Of a DNA stretch of 64,000 nucleotides, positions 24,929 to 38,304 are shown piece by piece. The DNA comes from Hevea brasiliensis. Lineage: Eukaryota; Streptophyta; Magnoliopsida; Malpighiales; Euphorbiaceae. Within the stretch, counting starts at the first letter, position 1, and the number at the start of each line of letters is the position of its first letter. Location: NCBI RefSeq assembly GCF_030052815.1, contig NC_079499.1, positions 70,881,760-70,945,759 of the forward strand, in the 5' to 3' direction. The position numbers and the translations under genes were made by a program. The notes below the pieces were generated by a model. It worked only from the letters and a program-made list of their open reading frames with translations, was not told the origin of the DNA and searched no databases.

Positions 24929-27900
24929 TGTCACACCTTACCCCTCTGTAAGGCATAACATAATCCCGTAGACTACCTAATGAACTATCGAACTTCACCT
25001 ACCGATAACTCATTAAGTACCCTACAAGGGATTTTAAAACAATTTTCTTAGATTTGGAAGTGGTGAGCATTTTGGTAGGAATTAAAATCATTCATTCAAA
25101 GCTTAAATACTAGTAAACATTTTTGTCCATTTTAATTTTGCCACAATTTTTATAAAAATTTTAACAGAGTTCCGTCTATATTTTGAGAAAACAGTTCTTC
25201 AAATACCTGAGAAAAACACTTCCAATAAATTTTCTCAACTCCCAACCTCCAAATAATCTCAAGTCAACACAATTCAATTCACTTCAAAATAATTCTACAA
25301 TCCAATCAAAGTTTATCATCTCAAAATATTTCATAACTTCATTCACAGTGCATAAAGTATAAAAAAATTCACAAATACAAATCTTAATTTACAAAAAGAA
25401 GTTTCAAAAATAATATTATTACAATTTATTATACAACTGCTCAACTTTACATTGATACATAAAACATTGCAATATTTACATCAAAATAACTACAAGGGTA
25501 TAAAACAATACCCGTACAAAAATATCAGGATAGTCCTCAATATCGTGAGTACTCACTCACGCTTTCCTTACTCTTATCTGCGATAGCAAAATAAGCTATC
25601 GCTGAGTATAAAAATACTCAGTGGTGCACAATAAAAATTTTAAATACAATACATAAATCATTCATTAACAAAACACAATTTAAATATTTCTCAATTACAT
25701 TTCACAAATTATCAAAACTCATAATAATACAATTTAGTCAAATAATTTAATAAACACAGTGTTGCCAAAATCATACACAACTTAAGCCATGACACAAAAT
25801 TTTCGATCAATGCCGTATTGTACACTACGACAAAGCAATCTACAACCCCACTAATCGAAATCAATGAGGGAGGTGGCTAGCTAGCTAATGAGTACTCATT
25901 CGATCTACAACCTCAACTGGTGAACCAGAGAGGGAGGAAAATAATCGATCTCACCCCATAAATGGAGGAGGAATAATAAGGCACTGTCATGCTAAGTGTG
26001 AACACAAAATCAATTCAAAACAATTTAATGAAATCATTTGTGAGAAATCTGATCAATTTCCAAAGTTACATTTGCGATCATAAAATGGCAACACAATACA
26101 TAATTAATCACAGAAGTCAAATTTTCGAGAATAAAATATTTAAACAAGAATTATTGTACACAGACTTGACATGAGTCGTCTCTAAACCTTAACTCAGTTT
26201 CTCAGACCTTCCAAGTCTTTTTCAGCTGAAACACACAGTTTCACAGTGTTTCAGTACCATAACTTAGCATAAATCCAAAAATAAATTTAACTTCACTTTT
26301 ATCTAGCTTATATCTGCTAAACTTGACGTTCTTGAAATTTTGTGTTTCGGGGTTACTATTCACTACACTATTTAAGTCAAATTGTTGACTTTCTAAGGCT
26401 TAATAGGTATGTGAATTCCAACTTCACCCACATACCACATTTTGGTCATTAAATTAGTTGGTTTTGGTTGTTTACTCAAATTCTAAGTCTTTTAGGCAAA
26501 TTCGATAAATTTTCAGTTTTGGTGTCTAAGGTTGCACTATTCCATTGGTCATTTTACTTTTAGAATTTGGCAAAACTTTCTTCATAGAAAATGTTCCCTA
26601 TTGTCTTAAGTTTATTATCCTTTTTGAATCACTCCAATTGGAGTTTTGTAGCTCAAGTTATGGCCATTTTAACTATGGCTGCCGGATTGGACACAACCCA
26701 AAATTTTGGGCAATTTTTGGTGCTAGCAGTTTTGGGTCACCAACTTGGGGTGGCCAAATGACTTGGTTGCTGGCAGAATTTGGGTTTGTATTCTTCATGA
26801 AAGTTTTAGGTCTATATCTCATCTAACCACTGGTAAAAGTTCAGGTCATTTAGACGTTCCTAGCTCAAGTTATGACCAAATGAACAAACACTGTTCATTT
26901 GGTCAGTTTGTATAGGGCAGACTGTGATTTTCCAACTTTGGTCAATTTGTTCATTAGGTTTTGGTCACTTTTTGGGCATGCTTCCTAAATGAAAATTATG
27001 TCATTTAGTGTCTATTTTCATTCTCAATTGGTCCCATACCAATTGGACTTGTAAAATTTTAGTTTTTGGTCCCTCAAAGGGACCTTGGTCATGCTGCCAG
27101 CAGCATGACCACACTCCCTCCGAATTTGGTCTTAACTCCAACCATTCCAACACAACTCATTTGGTCACAAATGACCATTTTTCACTTCACATTAGGTCAA
27201 AGACATCATTTACCACTTCTTTACTTTTTTTTGTCTCTAAACCCTAAGTCTCAAACCCTAACCACACTAATTCATTCATTTAACTAATTCAAAGCATATA
27301 AACACAATCTTTCAACTCATTCAACCATCCTAACATGTTTAACTCAATCAAACTCATGCAAAACATACCCCTACATAGGTAGGCCGAAATTCACATATAA
27401 TCCTCCAAAATTTGTTTTCTTTTCCATTTTTCATAATTTCTAAGTTCACTTAAACTAAGAACACATGTATTAACTAAAATTTTAATTAAAAGAACTAACC
27501 TCACTTTGATGTTCAATCTTCAATTTTCTTCTTCTTTTCTTCTTTTTTTTCTTGATCAATCTTCTTCTCAAGTGAGGTTAACAAGGTTTAACTAAGAGGA
27601 TTACACGTCTATGGCTGAATTTGTGGTTCAGCTTTCATGGAGGACTAGTGAGGGAGAGAGGGAAGAGAGAGGTGGACGGCTAACTTGAAGAAGATAGACT
27701 TTTGTTTTATTTTTTTCTTTTCTTTTTTTTTTGTTTTTATCCTTATGGAAGACCCAAAAATCTAATTAATTAAATATATTAATTATTATTTTTATGGCAT
27801 TATGCATGATGTCATGCATGATGTCATCACTTTTTTAGCTTTTTCATTTTCTTTTTTTTTCTATTTATTTTTCTATTAGTTCTTTAATTTAATTCTCGAT

Positions 27901-28104
27901 TCCAAAATTTCTTTTCTCCGATTTTATTTGACAGTTAGGTCAGGAGTCAGCTCTCGGGGTCAATTGACCAAATTGCCCCTCGCCGTTTCAACCCGGTTTG
28001 CAAATAATTCAATATTTCTTCCGGCTCCCTGACCTGATTATTTGACTGGCTTAATAGTTCTTTTTCGTGATTTTCTCTTTTCCACTGTGTTTATAAGGCT
28101 CCCC
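24929..28104 (-). repeat. 3' LTR of element E, 5'-truncated
   Basis: Matches 44593 to about 47790 of the complete LTR and then breaks after GTTTATAAGGCT into gag sequence. Twin hairpin at 25580-25621. The frame 26545-26826 runs antisense to the element and is repeated in other copies of this LTR. Confidence 0.88.
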
Positions 28105-28345
28105 AAACTGTTTTCTCTTTCTAGAACCACTCTCAGATGCTTGTCCCGTAGTCTTTTCAGTATTCTCTTTCTCTTGTGTACCCTTCTTCATTGCCCCTTC
28201 TGATTCTATCCTTTCCAGTTCCAGGGCCTGTGAAATCAACTCAGCGAAATTCTGATGTCGGAAACCCACGACTTGCATCCTCAGATTCGGCCTTAACCCG
28301 GACTCAAACCTCTTACATCTATCTCTGGGGGTGGAGACTAAGCTT
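28105..28345 (-). pseudogene. gag: gag fragment between inverted LTRs
   Basis: Minus-strand translation gives RMQVVGFRHQNFAELISQ, ALELERIESEGA and the lysine/glutamate-rich linker, the part of gag between capsid and zinc knuckle. It is clearly the same family as E's gag at about 32850-33105 but differs at many positions, so it is not a fresh copy of it. Both ends are abrupt joins to truncated LTRs. The right join has a short overlap (TGG) with gag. Confidence 0.85.
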
Positions 28346-31300
28346 CCAGCATAGTGGAAAAGAGAAAATCATGAAAAAGAACTGTTAAGTTGGTCAAATA
28401 ATTAGGTTAGGGAGCCGGAAGAAATATTGAATTATTTGCAAACTAGGATGAACCAGCGATGGGCAATTTGGTCAATTGACCCCGAGAGCTGACTCCTAAC
28501 CTAACTGTCAAATAAAATCGGAGAAAAGAAAATTTCAGAATCGAGAATTAAATTAAAGAACTAATAGAAAAAAGAAAAAAGAAAATGAAAAAGTTAAAAA
28601 GGTGATGACATCATGCATGACATCATGCATGATGCCATAAAAATAATAATTAATATATTTAATTAATTAGATTTTTGGGTCTTCCATAAGTAAATAAAAG
28701 AAAAGAAAAGAAAAACAAAAAAAATTATTGTCTTCCTTTCTCCCATTGCCGCCTCACTCTCTCCCTTATTTCTCCTTGAAAATTCCTCCATTAAAGCTTG
28801 TCTTTAAGCTTTGAAACTCTTACCAAATCCCAATTTCTTCCATAATCACTCCATAAAACCTTATTCCTTTCCCTTAAGAAAGAAATTTAATAAGAAAGAA
28901 AGAAGAAAAGAGGAGAAAAATTGAAGATTGAATATCAAAGTTGAGGTAAGCAATCTAAATTGAAAATTTTAGTTTATTGGTTATGTTTGTGGTTTGACTA
29001 ACCTAGAAATTTAATTAAAATAAAAAAAAGCATTTGTAGAGGACCAAAGGGAATTTCAGCCAGCCATGGATGTATGAGAATATGATGTGTTTTGAATGAA
29101 TTAAATTTGTTAGTAAGCTTGTATGGAAGTGGTAGTAAGATTGAAATGCTTAAATGTGATTAAATGCAATGAATTAATGTGGTTACGGTTTGAGACCTAG
29201 GGTTTTGAGGCAAAAATTTGGAGAAATGGGTAAATGATATGTTTGACCTATTGTGAAGTGAAAAATGGTCATTTGTGACCAAATGAGTTGTGTTGGAATG
29301 GTTGGAATTAAAGTCAAATTCGGAGGGAGTGTGGTCATGCTGCTGGTAGCATGACCAAGTTAACTTTGAAGGACCAAAAATAAAATTTTACAAGTCTAAT
29401 CGGTATGAGACCAATTGGGGATGAAAAATAGACACTAAATGACACAATTTTCATTTAGGAAGCATGCCCAAAAAGTGACCAAAACCTAGTGAACAAATTG
29501 ACCAAAGTTGAAAAATTGCAGGTTATCCTGTACAAACTGACCAAATGAACAGTGTTTGTTCATTTGGTCATAACTCGAGCTAGGCAGGTCAAAATGACCT
29601 GAAATAGGTTAGACGAGATATAGACCTAAAACTTTCATGAAGAACACAAACCCAAATTCTGCCAGCAACCAAGCCATTTGGCCACCCCAAGTTGGTGACC
29701 CAAAACTACGAGCACCAAAATTGCCCAAAAAATCTAGGTTGTGTCCAATCCGGTAGCCATGGTTCAAATGGTCATAACTTGAGCTACAAAACTCCAATTG
29801 GAGTGATTCAAAAAGGAGAATAAACTTAAGACAATAGGGAACATTTTCTATGAAGAAAGGTTTGCTAAATTCTAACAGTAGAATAACCAATAGAACAGTG
29901 CAACTAAGGATACCAAAACTGAAAATTTGACAATTTTGCCTAAAGGACTTAAGCTTTGAGAAAATGACCAAAACCAATAAATTTAATGACCAAAATATGG
30001 TATGTGGGTGAAGTTGGAGTTCTCATACCTATGAAGTCTTAAAAAGTCAACAATTTGACTTGAATAGTGTAGTGAATAGTAACCCAAAACACAAAAATTT
30101 CGAGAACGTCGAATTTAGCACATTAAAGCTAGGTAAAAGTGAAGTTAAATTTATTTTTGGATTTATGCTAAGTTATGGTACTGAAACACTGTGAAACTGT
30201 GTGTTTCAGCTGAAAAAGGCTTGAAAGCTCTAAGAGACTGAGTCAAGGCCTAGAGGCGACTCACGTCAGGTCTGTGCACAATAATTCTTGTTTAAATATT
30301 TTATTCTCAAAAATTTGACTTCTGTGATTAATTATGTACTGTGTTGCCATTTTATAATCACAAATATGACTTTAAAAATTGATCAGATTTCTCATAAATT
30401 ATTTAAATAAATTGTTTTGAATTGATTTTTTGTTCACACTTAGCATGACAGTATCACATTATTCCTCCTCCATTTATGGGGTTGAGATCGTTTATTTTCC
30501 TTCCTCTCTAGCTTGCCAATTGAGGTTGAGATCGGATGAGTACTCATTCGCTAGCTAGCCACCTCCCTCATTGATTTCGATTAATGGGGTTGTAGATTGC
30601 TTTGTCATGGTGTACAACACGACATTAATCGGAAATTTTGTGTCATGGCTTAAGTTGTGTATGATTTTGGCAACACTGTGTTTATTAAATTATTTGACTA
30701 AATTGTGTTATTATGAGCTTTGATAATTTGTGAAATGTGATTGAGAAATATTTAAACTGTGTTTTGATAATGAATGATTTATGTATTGCATTTTAAATTT
30801 TTATTGTGCACCACTGAGTATTTTTATACTCAGCAATAGCTTATTTTGCTGTCGCAGATAAGAGCAAAGAAAAAGCAGCAGAGTGAGCTGCTATTGAATT
30901 GAGGACCACACTGATCTTTTGTACGGGTATTATTTTATACCCTTGTAGTTAATTTTGATGTAAATATTATAACGCTTTATATATCAATGTAAAGTTGAGC
31001 AGTTGTAAAATAAATTGTAATAATATTATTTTTGGATTTCCTTCTGTAAATTAATATTTATACTTATGAATTTCATACTCTATGCCTTGTGAATGAAGTT
31101 ATTAAATATTTTGAGATGATAAATTTTGATTTGGATTGTGTAATTATTTTGAAGTGAATTGAATTGAGTTGATTTGAGATTAATTGAAGGTTGGGAGTTG
31201 AGAAAATTAATGGAAGTGTTTTTTTTTTTTCAGGTATTTGAAGAACTGTTTTCTCCAAATACAAACGGAACTCTATCAAAATTTTTATAAAATTTGCGGC

Positions 31301-31513
31301 AAAATTAAAATGGACAAAAATTTTTACTAGTATTTAAACTTTGAATAAATGGTTTTTAATTCCTACCAAAATGCTCACCACTTCCAAAATGTAAGAAAAT
31401 TGTTTTAAAATCCCTTGTAAGGTACTTAATGAGTTATCGGTAGGTGAAGTTCGGTAGTTCATTAAGTATTCTACGGAATCATGTTATGCCTTACAGAGGG
31501 GTAAGGTGTGACA
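28346..31513 (+). mobile_element. Truncated LTR 'F', inverted relative to E
   Basis: Same family as A and E. In plus sense it lacks the first 280 bp or so of the LTR and ends with the true terminus GGGGTAAGGTGTGACA, joined to E's RT gene. Its sequence differs from E's 3' LTR at many sites, so it arrived as a separate insertion. No matching target duplication is visible because the left side is deleted. Antisense frame 29609-29977 (122 codons) corresponds to 26545-26826 and 46215-46496. Confidence 0.85.
30814..30855 (+). promoter_or_regulatory. Twin hairpin in LTR (A/E/F type)
   Basis: CTGAGTAT-TTTT-ATACTCAG followed by GCAATAGC...GCTGTCGC. Same place and flanks (GCACCA before, GCAGAT after) as in the D type, but with different stem bases. 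Confidence 0.6.
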
Positions 31514-32044
31514 ATGCTCTTATACTTTCAACTGATAATAACCTGATCTCAGGTCAATTTTGGAGAACACAGCTGCACCCCTCAACTGATCAAACAAGTC
31601 ATCAATACGGGGCAATGGGTATCTGTTCTTTATTGTCACCTTATTTAACTGCCGATAGTCAATGAATAACAGGAAAGTGCCATCCTTCTTCTTTACAAAC
31701 AATACTGGTGCTTCCCAAGGTGACACACTAGGGCGGATAAAGCCCTTGTCAAACAGCTCTTGCAACTGCACTTTCAATTCTTTTAGTTCTGCTGGTGCCA
31801 TTCTATATGGTGTTATAGAGATTGGGTCCACACTAGGCATAACATCAATTTCAAACTGCACTTCTCTTTCTGGAGGTAATCCTGGCAATTCATCAGGAAA
31901 TACATCCGGAAAATCACATACCGTAGGGATGTCCCGCAATGCTGGACTATCCACTTTGGTGTCTATCACATGTGCCAAGTACGCCTCACACCCTTTCCTA
32001 ATCATTTTTCTGGCCAGCGCAGCTGAAATGATGTTTGAAGGCAA
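31514..32044 (-). pseudogene. pol: RT N-terminal part of element E, truncated
   Basis: Open for 174 residues from the protease C-terminus ([18 protein letters not shown]) through the linker [18 protein letters not shown] into [42 protein letters not shown] and [15 protein letters not shown]. It stops where LTR F begins, before the catalytic FIDD motif, so no polymerase activity is possible. This RT reads closer to B than to D or G. Confidence 0.9.
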
Positions 32045-32440
32045 TAACTGCCTCCCCCATGTATTACTAAATCACCATATTGAGGAAGACCAAAAGTGAC
32101 TGTCTTCAGTCTACAGTCAATCATCGCATGATGCTTGGCTAACCAATCCATGCCCACAATAATATCATAATCTCTGAAGGGCATTTCAATTAAATCAGAC
32201 AGAAAAGTGTGTCCTTGGATCACCAAAGGACAGTCCCTATATAGTCTATTTACCCTTACCTCCTGGCCTAATAGACTAGTTACTAGCACATCATAGTCCA
32301 TTGGTACACACTGGATAGCAGTAGAACACATCACACTAGCACTAACATACGAATGTGTGGAGCCAGGATCAAATAACACATGTACATCTTGGTTAAGGAT
32401 GGAGAAAATACTAGCTACTATGTTTGATGTTTCAGCCCCC
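32002..32440 (-). pseudogene. pro: Protease of element E, frameshifted
   Basis: Contains VLFDPGSTHSYVSAS with the catalytic Asp intact (about 32340-32380), then LVIQGHTFLSDLIEMPFRDYD and IIVGMDWLAKHHAMIDCRL. A frameshift near 32035 separates it from the following RT frame. A TAG at about 32446 divides it from gag. Confidence 0.85.
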
Positions 32441-33247
32441 TCTCTCTAATGCATGGTATACACTCTGACTGGTGCGCCATTGGATACTGGCTGGTTAACA
32501 GTGCTTTGACTTCCAAGAGTGTTACCAGGACCCCTACCTCTGCCTCTACCTCTACCAGCTGGCTGTGATCCTCTAGGTGCAGAGACTTAGGCTAATCCTT
32601 TAGATGTAGCAAAAGGTCTAGACTAGCGAGGACTAGTACAATCCTTAGCGAAGCGTCCACTCCCTCCACAGTTAAAACATGCACTACTGGCCTTGAAATA
32701 AACCCCACAGTGTGTTCTACCACAAGTTTCACACTGCCGTACCGATAGAGCTCCTTGGGGTGCCTGCTGGGTCTGCTGACCAGACCGGGGTGGTCTTTGG
32801 CCAGAGAATCTACCTCTGCTAGATCTGCGAGAGCTAGATCCTCTAGACTATTTCCTTTTTCCTGAACCACTCTCAGGTGCTTGTCCAGAAGTCTTTTCAG
32901 CTTTCTCTTTTTCTTGTGTACCCTTCTTCACTGCCCCTTCTGATTCTATCCTTTCTAATTCCAGGGCTTGTGAAATCAACTCAAAGAAATTCTAATGTCT
33001 GAATCCCACAACTTGCATCCTCAGATTCAGCCTTAACCCGGACTCAAACCTCTTACATCTGTCTCTTGGGGTGGAGACTAAACTTCCAGCATAATGGCTC
33101 AGTCGAGAGAAGTCTCTCTCATATTCTGCTATGGCTCTGTCCCCTTGTTTCAAACTTAGGAATTCTTGTAACTTTATATCCACATACGCATCGGGAACCC
33201 ACTTCTGTGGAAGCTCCCTCAAAAAGTCTGACCATGTCAACACAGGT
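32441..33247 (-). pseudogene. gag: gag of element E, C-terminal part
   Basis: Continues the gag begun at 44263 on the far side of element B. It has LTWSDFLRELPQKW, EFLSLKQGDRAIAEYERDFS and RMQVVGFRH, then a nucleocapsid with CFNCGGSGRFAKDC near 32640-32680, where the usual His of CCHC is Arg. A stop follows GKRK near 32850 and frames change near 32990. The end is marked by VYTMH and TAG. Confidence 0.87.
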
Positions 33248-36200
33248 TGTCACACCCTACCCCTCTGTAAGGCATAACATGATCCCGTAGTATACCTAAT
33301 GAATTACCAACTTCATCTACTGATAACCCATTAAATACACTACAAGGGATTTTAAAACTTTTCTTACTTCTTTTACAGTGGTGAGCACTATTTACAGGTG
33401 TTAAAAATTTTTTTGAACTTAAATGAAAGAGAAAACACATTTGAATTATTAGGAATTTCTGTAAAAATTTTGGCGGAGTGCCTTCTGTATTTTGAATAAA
33501 ACAGTTCTTCAGAAAACCTGTAAAAGCACTTCAATATAATTCTCAATCTCCACTTCAACAGTTAAACAACACAAAATCTTTTTCAACTCAAATCCACAAT
33601 AATTTTTCAAAGACTGAGATAAAAGAAATATAATACAATTTTTACAAGTCAAAATACTCATAATTTACTTTATAACTTCAATGTACAATTTTAATTTACA
33701 ACTGCTCAAAATCAAGAACAATATATACATATAGTGAACATACATTATAGTACAAAATGCAAAATGTGGTATACTCATTATACCCGATAATCTCTCGCTG
33801 GATATACTGGCAGCCTAGTCTGCTGCCCTGTCCGTTTGTCTACCTGCGACAGCAATGAAAAGCTATCGCTGAGACAATGTCTCAGTGGTGCATAACATTA
33901 ACCAAATACAACTTTAAATCACAGTTCATAAATCATATAAATGATGGATACGTAAAACCATAGTTAAATTCAAGACAATGAATGTCATAAGGAATTTAAC
34001 ACAATATCACAATAAATCTCAGTAATCAAAACGTAGTTAAATTCAAAAGACAGTGAATGTCAATAAGAATTTAAACTCCATTTCACAAATTATCAAAGCT
34101 CATAATAATAAAATTTAGTCAAATAATTTACTGACACAGTGTTGCCAATTCATACACAACTTAAGCCATGACACCAAATTTCCGATCAATGCCGCGTTGT
34201 ACACCACGATAAAGCAATCACAACCCCACTAATCGAAATCAATGAGGAAGGGAGCTAGCTATATAATGAGTACTCATCCGATCACCTCAACTGGTAAACC
34301 AGAGAGGGAGAAAAATAAACGATCACGACTCCATAAATGGAGAAGGATTGATACGATACTATCATGCTAAGTGTGAACACAAAATCAATTCCAAACATTT
34401 CATTCAAATGATTCGTGAGAATCCAATAAATTTCCAAAGTCATAATTTCATTCACAAAATGGCAACACAATTCATAAGTAACTTCAATTTCCACAAATCA
34501 CACTAAATAATTTTTTTCATAGTTTCAAACCATTTACAATGCTTTTCAAGCAATAAGTATCCATCAAATATCATTCAAACAATTTTTCACAGTTTCACAA
34601 TTTAAAACAATAATATACAAATAGTCATAATTTATTTCAATTGAAAATAATTCAAAAGAAATAGCTGTTGTGCACAAACCTCTGATAACTGTCTTCTTGC
34701 CTTGACTCAGTGTTTCCTTTCCTTTCCCTGAGTCTTTGCTAACTGAGAAACACAATTTGAGGTGTTTCAGTACTTAATTAAACTGTCTCTAACGATAATG
34801 TTTGATAAGTAATTCACTGAATGCTAGTATTTGCTTAATCAACCTAATATGTCGACCCTCAGTGCATTCTAGGTAATTTAGGTTTTAATGTTACTAACAT
34901 GTCACATTCGATAGTCTTTTAGGGTTGGTACATGTTACCAAGTTCATTTCCGTATATACTGCATTTTCTTGCAATTTGCTGGATTCCGGGATACTAGTTT
35001 GACCTAGCCAGACGACCTAGTTTCCTCGGTTTTCGGGTTTCAGTCAAAACTACAAACTTGTAGATCTATGTCTTATGGAATGCAGGACAAAATTTCAGGT
35101 CATTCTGAGTTATGTAGACCAAGTTATGGTCATTTTACTATTGCTGGTCAAATTGCATCAAAATTGGTCACTTTAGGGCACTTTAGGTCATTTTAGGTTC
35201 GGCTAGTTTTTGGACCCGAACTTGTGCAAGCTGTTTGACTTGCTTATGGTTATTTCTGGGCTTTGGTGTCTTCATAAGACTTGTAGATATGGGTCTTAAC
35301 TATTCATGGTCAAAAGTTTAGGTCAATTGGACCTGTTTTGAGTGAGTTATGGCCTAAATACTAACTGCTGCCCAAATGGTCAATTTTCAGGCCTCAATTG
35401 CACTTAATCCGGATTTGGTCATTTTTCAAGCTACCTTGCAAGCAGAATTTTGGCAAGCTTCCTTCATGAAAGTTGGCACATTTTGTGCCTAGTTTCACCT
35501 CCAATTGGTCTCATACCAATTGGAGCCACACACTCAAAGTTCTAGGCCTAAAACTCAAACTGCCTTATTGGAATTTTTTCATACACATCAAGGATCACTC
35601 CTAACACTTACCAAACTCAACATTCAAGCCCATTCTGGTTATACCATAACCTAAACATAATTCACAACATATTATAGGTCATTTTGGCAGCTTACAATTA
35701 CATTCAATGTGCACCAATAAGTGCAGAATTTGTCCAACTCAATTTACAATAATTCAATCACCAATGCTCATTTACATGTCCCGCTTCACACCATCATACA
35801 TGCACTCAAACTGCCATAACCACTTTCACAATTCAACACCATTATTTCATAAACCAAGCATGAATTCCAGCATTCCTCAAGAGTTAACAAACTGCCACAA
35901 TGGTACATTTACATTCCATTAATTTTCAAGCTTTAAATTTCATTTCACACTTACATATACTAAGTATACATCACCCAAATAATTTCCTACACAATATACA
36001 TTTAATCAATCATTTAATTCACCATTTACAAGCACAAATAAACTGCCTTCAAGGTGTTTCCATGGCTGCCAAAAGTACACATTCCCATTCAACATCAAAC
36101 CTCAAAAATTTTTTCATAAATCAACTTACCCAAAGCTCAACACAAGGATTAGTGAAAGAAATTGGAAAGATTAAGCACTAACCTCAACTTGGGCTTGATT

Positions 36201-37053
36201 AAACTTCACCAAAACTCCTCTTTCTTGCTTCCTACATGCTGCCCATGATGTGTAGAACAAGTTTAATGAAGGACTCTTGAAGAAATGATGGCTTGATCAT
36301 GGTAGATTAGGGCTTGCATGTGGGACGGCCATGGAGAAAGCTTGGGAGCTCCAATTCGGCCATGGGTGTGTGAGGTTGAAGATGAAGTGTTTTGGTGATA
36401 AATTCTGTCCATTTGGTGCTTTATATAATCCCATAGTGCTCCACTCATGCTAGGATAATAATTTAATAAGTTTAAATGTGATAATTAGTCAATTTACCCT
36501 CCATTTTTACTATTTACATTAGGTACCCCTAAATTAATTTTTCATTATATTTTCCAAGTGTAATATTATTTATTTTTGATGGACATTTAGGTCAAAAGAC
36601 AACTCGGGTGTCAAATGACCACAATGCCCCTGTTCGGGTTGCATTCCCGATTTTTCGGTAACAACAGGTTTTGTCCGTTTTTCGATTTCTCACTTTTATT
36701 TGTACTAATTAATTAATTTTTCTTTGATATTTCTAATGATATTTATACTTCCATAGGGGTATATTTAAGTTCTAAAAATATTTTCCAGGGTTTCCCGTGG
36801 TCCAGGGCTAGTCAACGGTCCACGCCGTGACTTCCCGGTGCGGTCACCCATCGCTAGGGTTCTCGGCTCACTTAACTTGGTTACATTTCTTTGCTATTAT
36901 TTTTCCTTTGTTTTTCATATATTCTCTTTTCTTGTATTTCATTATTTTATGTCTCCTCACTCATATCGAAGAGTAGTTCTAGGCATCCTAGCTGTCCGGA
37001 CAATACTGGCCACCGGAACAGTAGAACGCATTACCGAACATAGGGGTGTTACA
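33248..37053 (-). repeat. 3' LTR of element B (3806 bp)
   Basis: On the minus strand it starts TGTAACACCCC at 37053 and ends at 33248. Nearly identical to 40162-43959. The frame 35900-36181 is repeated in the other LTR simply because LTRs are copies. The twin hairpin is at 33846-33885. Confidence 0.93.
33846..33885 (-). promoter_or_regulatory. Twin hairpin in LTR (B type)
   Basis: Minus-strand reading: CTGAGAC-ATT-GTCTCAG followed by GCGATAGC...GCTGTCGC and then AGGTA. Third version of the first stem found in this window. Confidence 0.6.
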
Positions 37054-37069
37054 ATTCTCCCCCCCTTAA
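37054..37069 (-). promoter_or_regulatory. Polypurine tract of B
   Basis: Minus-strand TTAAGGGGGGGAGAAT directly before the 3' LTR. Confidence 0.88.
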
Positions 37070-37992
37070 ATAAATTTCGTCCACGAAATTTTACCCAATA
37101 GCCATCTTATAATAGTTATACGTTTATTTTCTCCTTTCTATACGATTGTATAATCTTCTTTTCCTCAAAATTTGTATAAGACTTTTAACAATCTAATACA
37201 ATGTTTAATTTGTTTGGATAACACCAATCTCCTCTTACTATTGTGCTGTCTAATATTTCGGTTCATGTTCCTTCTTGAATGACCCTTGAGGTCATGTTAG
37301 AATCATTTATCTAGTCATTGGTCCTCTGACCATTCTAGTCCATTGTCTTCCTCACATTCGTAGCACTTCTTTGTTATTTCTAAACCAACTGTTCGAATTT
37401 TTACTTCCATAACTCTTTTTATCTGTCAATATTCTATAACTTACTTCCTTTTGTACTGAACCATAACCTTTCGATATTCTAACTTTTGAGTTTTAGATCC
37501 CTAAGTAGGATTTCCAAACTTATTCCTAACAATTAAATTATGTCCTGGCATAACTATACCAAAATAGATGCCGTTGGCAACTATTCTCATCTAGGTGTAC
37601 TATCGGGTAGTACGTAGCTCTACACAATAATCTCAAGTTAGTCTTGTGTCTGCGACTACAGTATAAACATCAAGAACATTGCATAGTTACTACGACACAT
37701 TCCAATAGATCAAACTTTCCTATCTTTTATCCTTTTCGAATTCACTGATATTCGAACTTATTCTGATTACAATGTCCATTAGCAATTACTAACAGTAACA
37801 TCCTTGCCCTCATCTAGAGCAATTCCATTACTGCATCTTACTTTTACGTCCTCTTGCCTTACATTAACTAGGCTCGCCAATTAGCTTTATAATTTATGGT
37901 GTGTCAAAAAATACTTTTCGCTGATAAACTTTTTCAAAACTAATTTCACTTATTATCACAATCCTTATCTTAAAGGACTAATCACTAATGCA
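37070..37992 (-). other. Internal region of B without recognised coding
   Basis: Lies where RNase H and integrase would be expected. Stops are frequent in all frames and I recognise no pol motif. The piece next to the polypurine tract (minus strand GGACGAAATTT) matches the usual end of plant Ty3/gypsy internal regions. The origin of the rest is unclear. Confidence 0.55.
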
Positions 37993-38304
37993 TCAATATT
38001 TATTCCCCTGCAAAGGAATAACAACAGAACATATAGTTCTAACACTAACATAAAAGTATTCAGACTCCAGGTCAAACAATACATAAACAAAGAGTGCCAT
38101 TCTATATGGTGTTATAGAGATTGGATCCACACCAGGCATAACATTAATTTCAAACTGCACCTCTCTTTCCAGAGGTAATCCTGGCAATTCATCAGGAAAC
38201 ACGTCTGGAAAGTCATATATTGTAGGGATGTCCCTCAATGCTGGACTCCCCTCTTGGGTGTCTACCACATGTGCCAAGTATGCTTCACACCCCTTTCTAA
38301 TCAT
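37993..38304 (-). pseudogene. RT start fused to a second protease-like piece (element B)
   Basis: Open for 103 residues. The first two thirds is the protease tail and RT start ([37 protein letters not shown]). Then the RT sequence breaks off and the frame continues as VYVLFDLESEYFYVSV. That resembles a diverged copy of the protease active-site region (VLFDPGSTHSYVSAS in E) in the same orientation. All RT catalytic motifs are missing. It looks like a template switch or deletion joining two gag-pol copies. Confidence 0.7.

Noticed and set aside
35900..36181. 93-codon frame, nearly identical at 42806-43087
   Set aside because: The identity comes from the two copies of B's LTR, not from selection on a protein.
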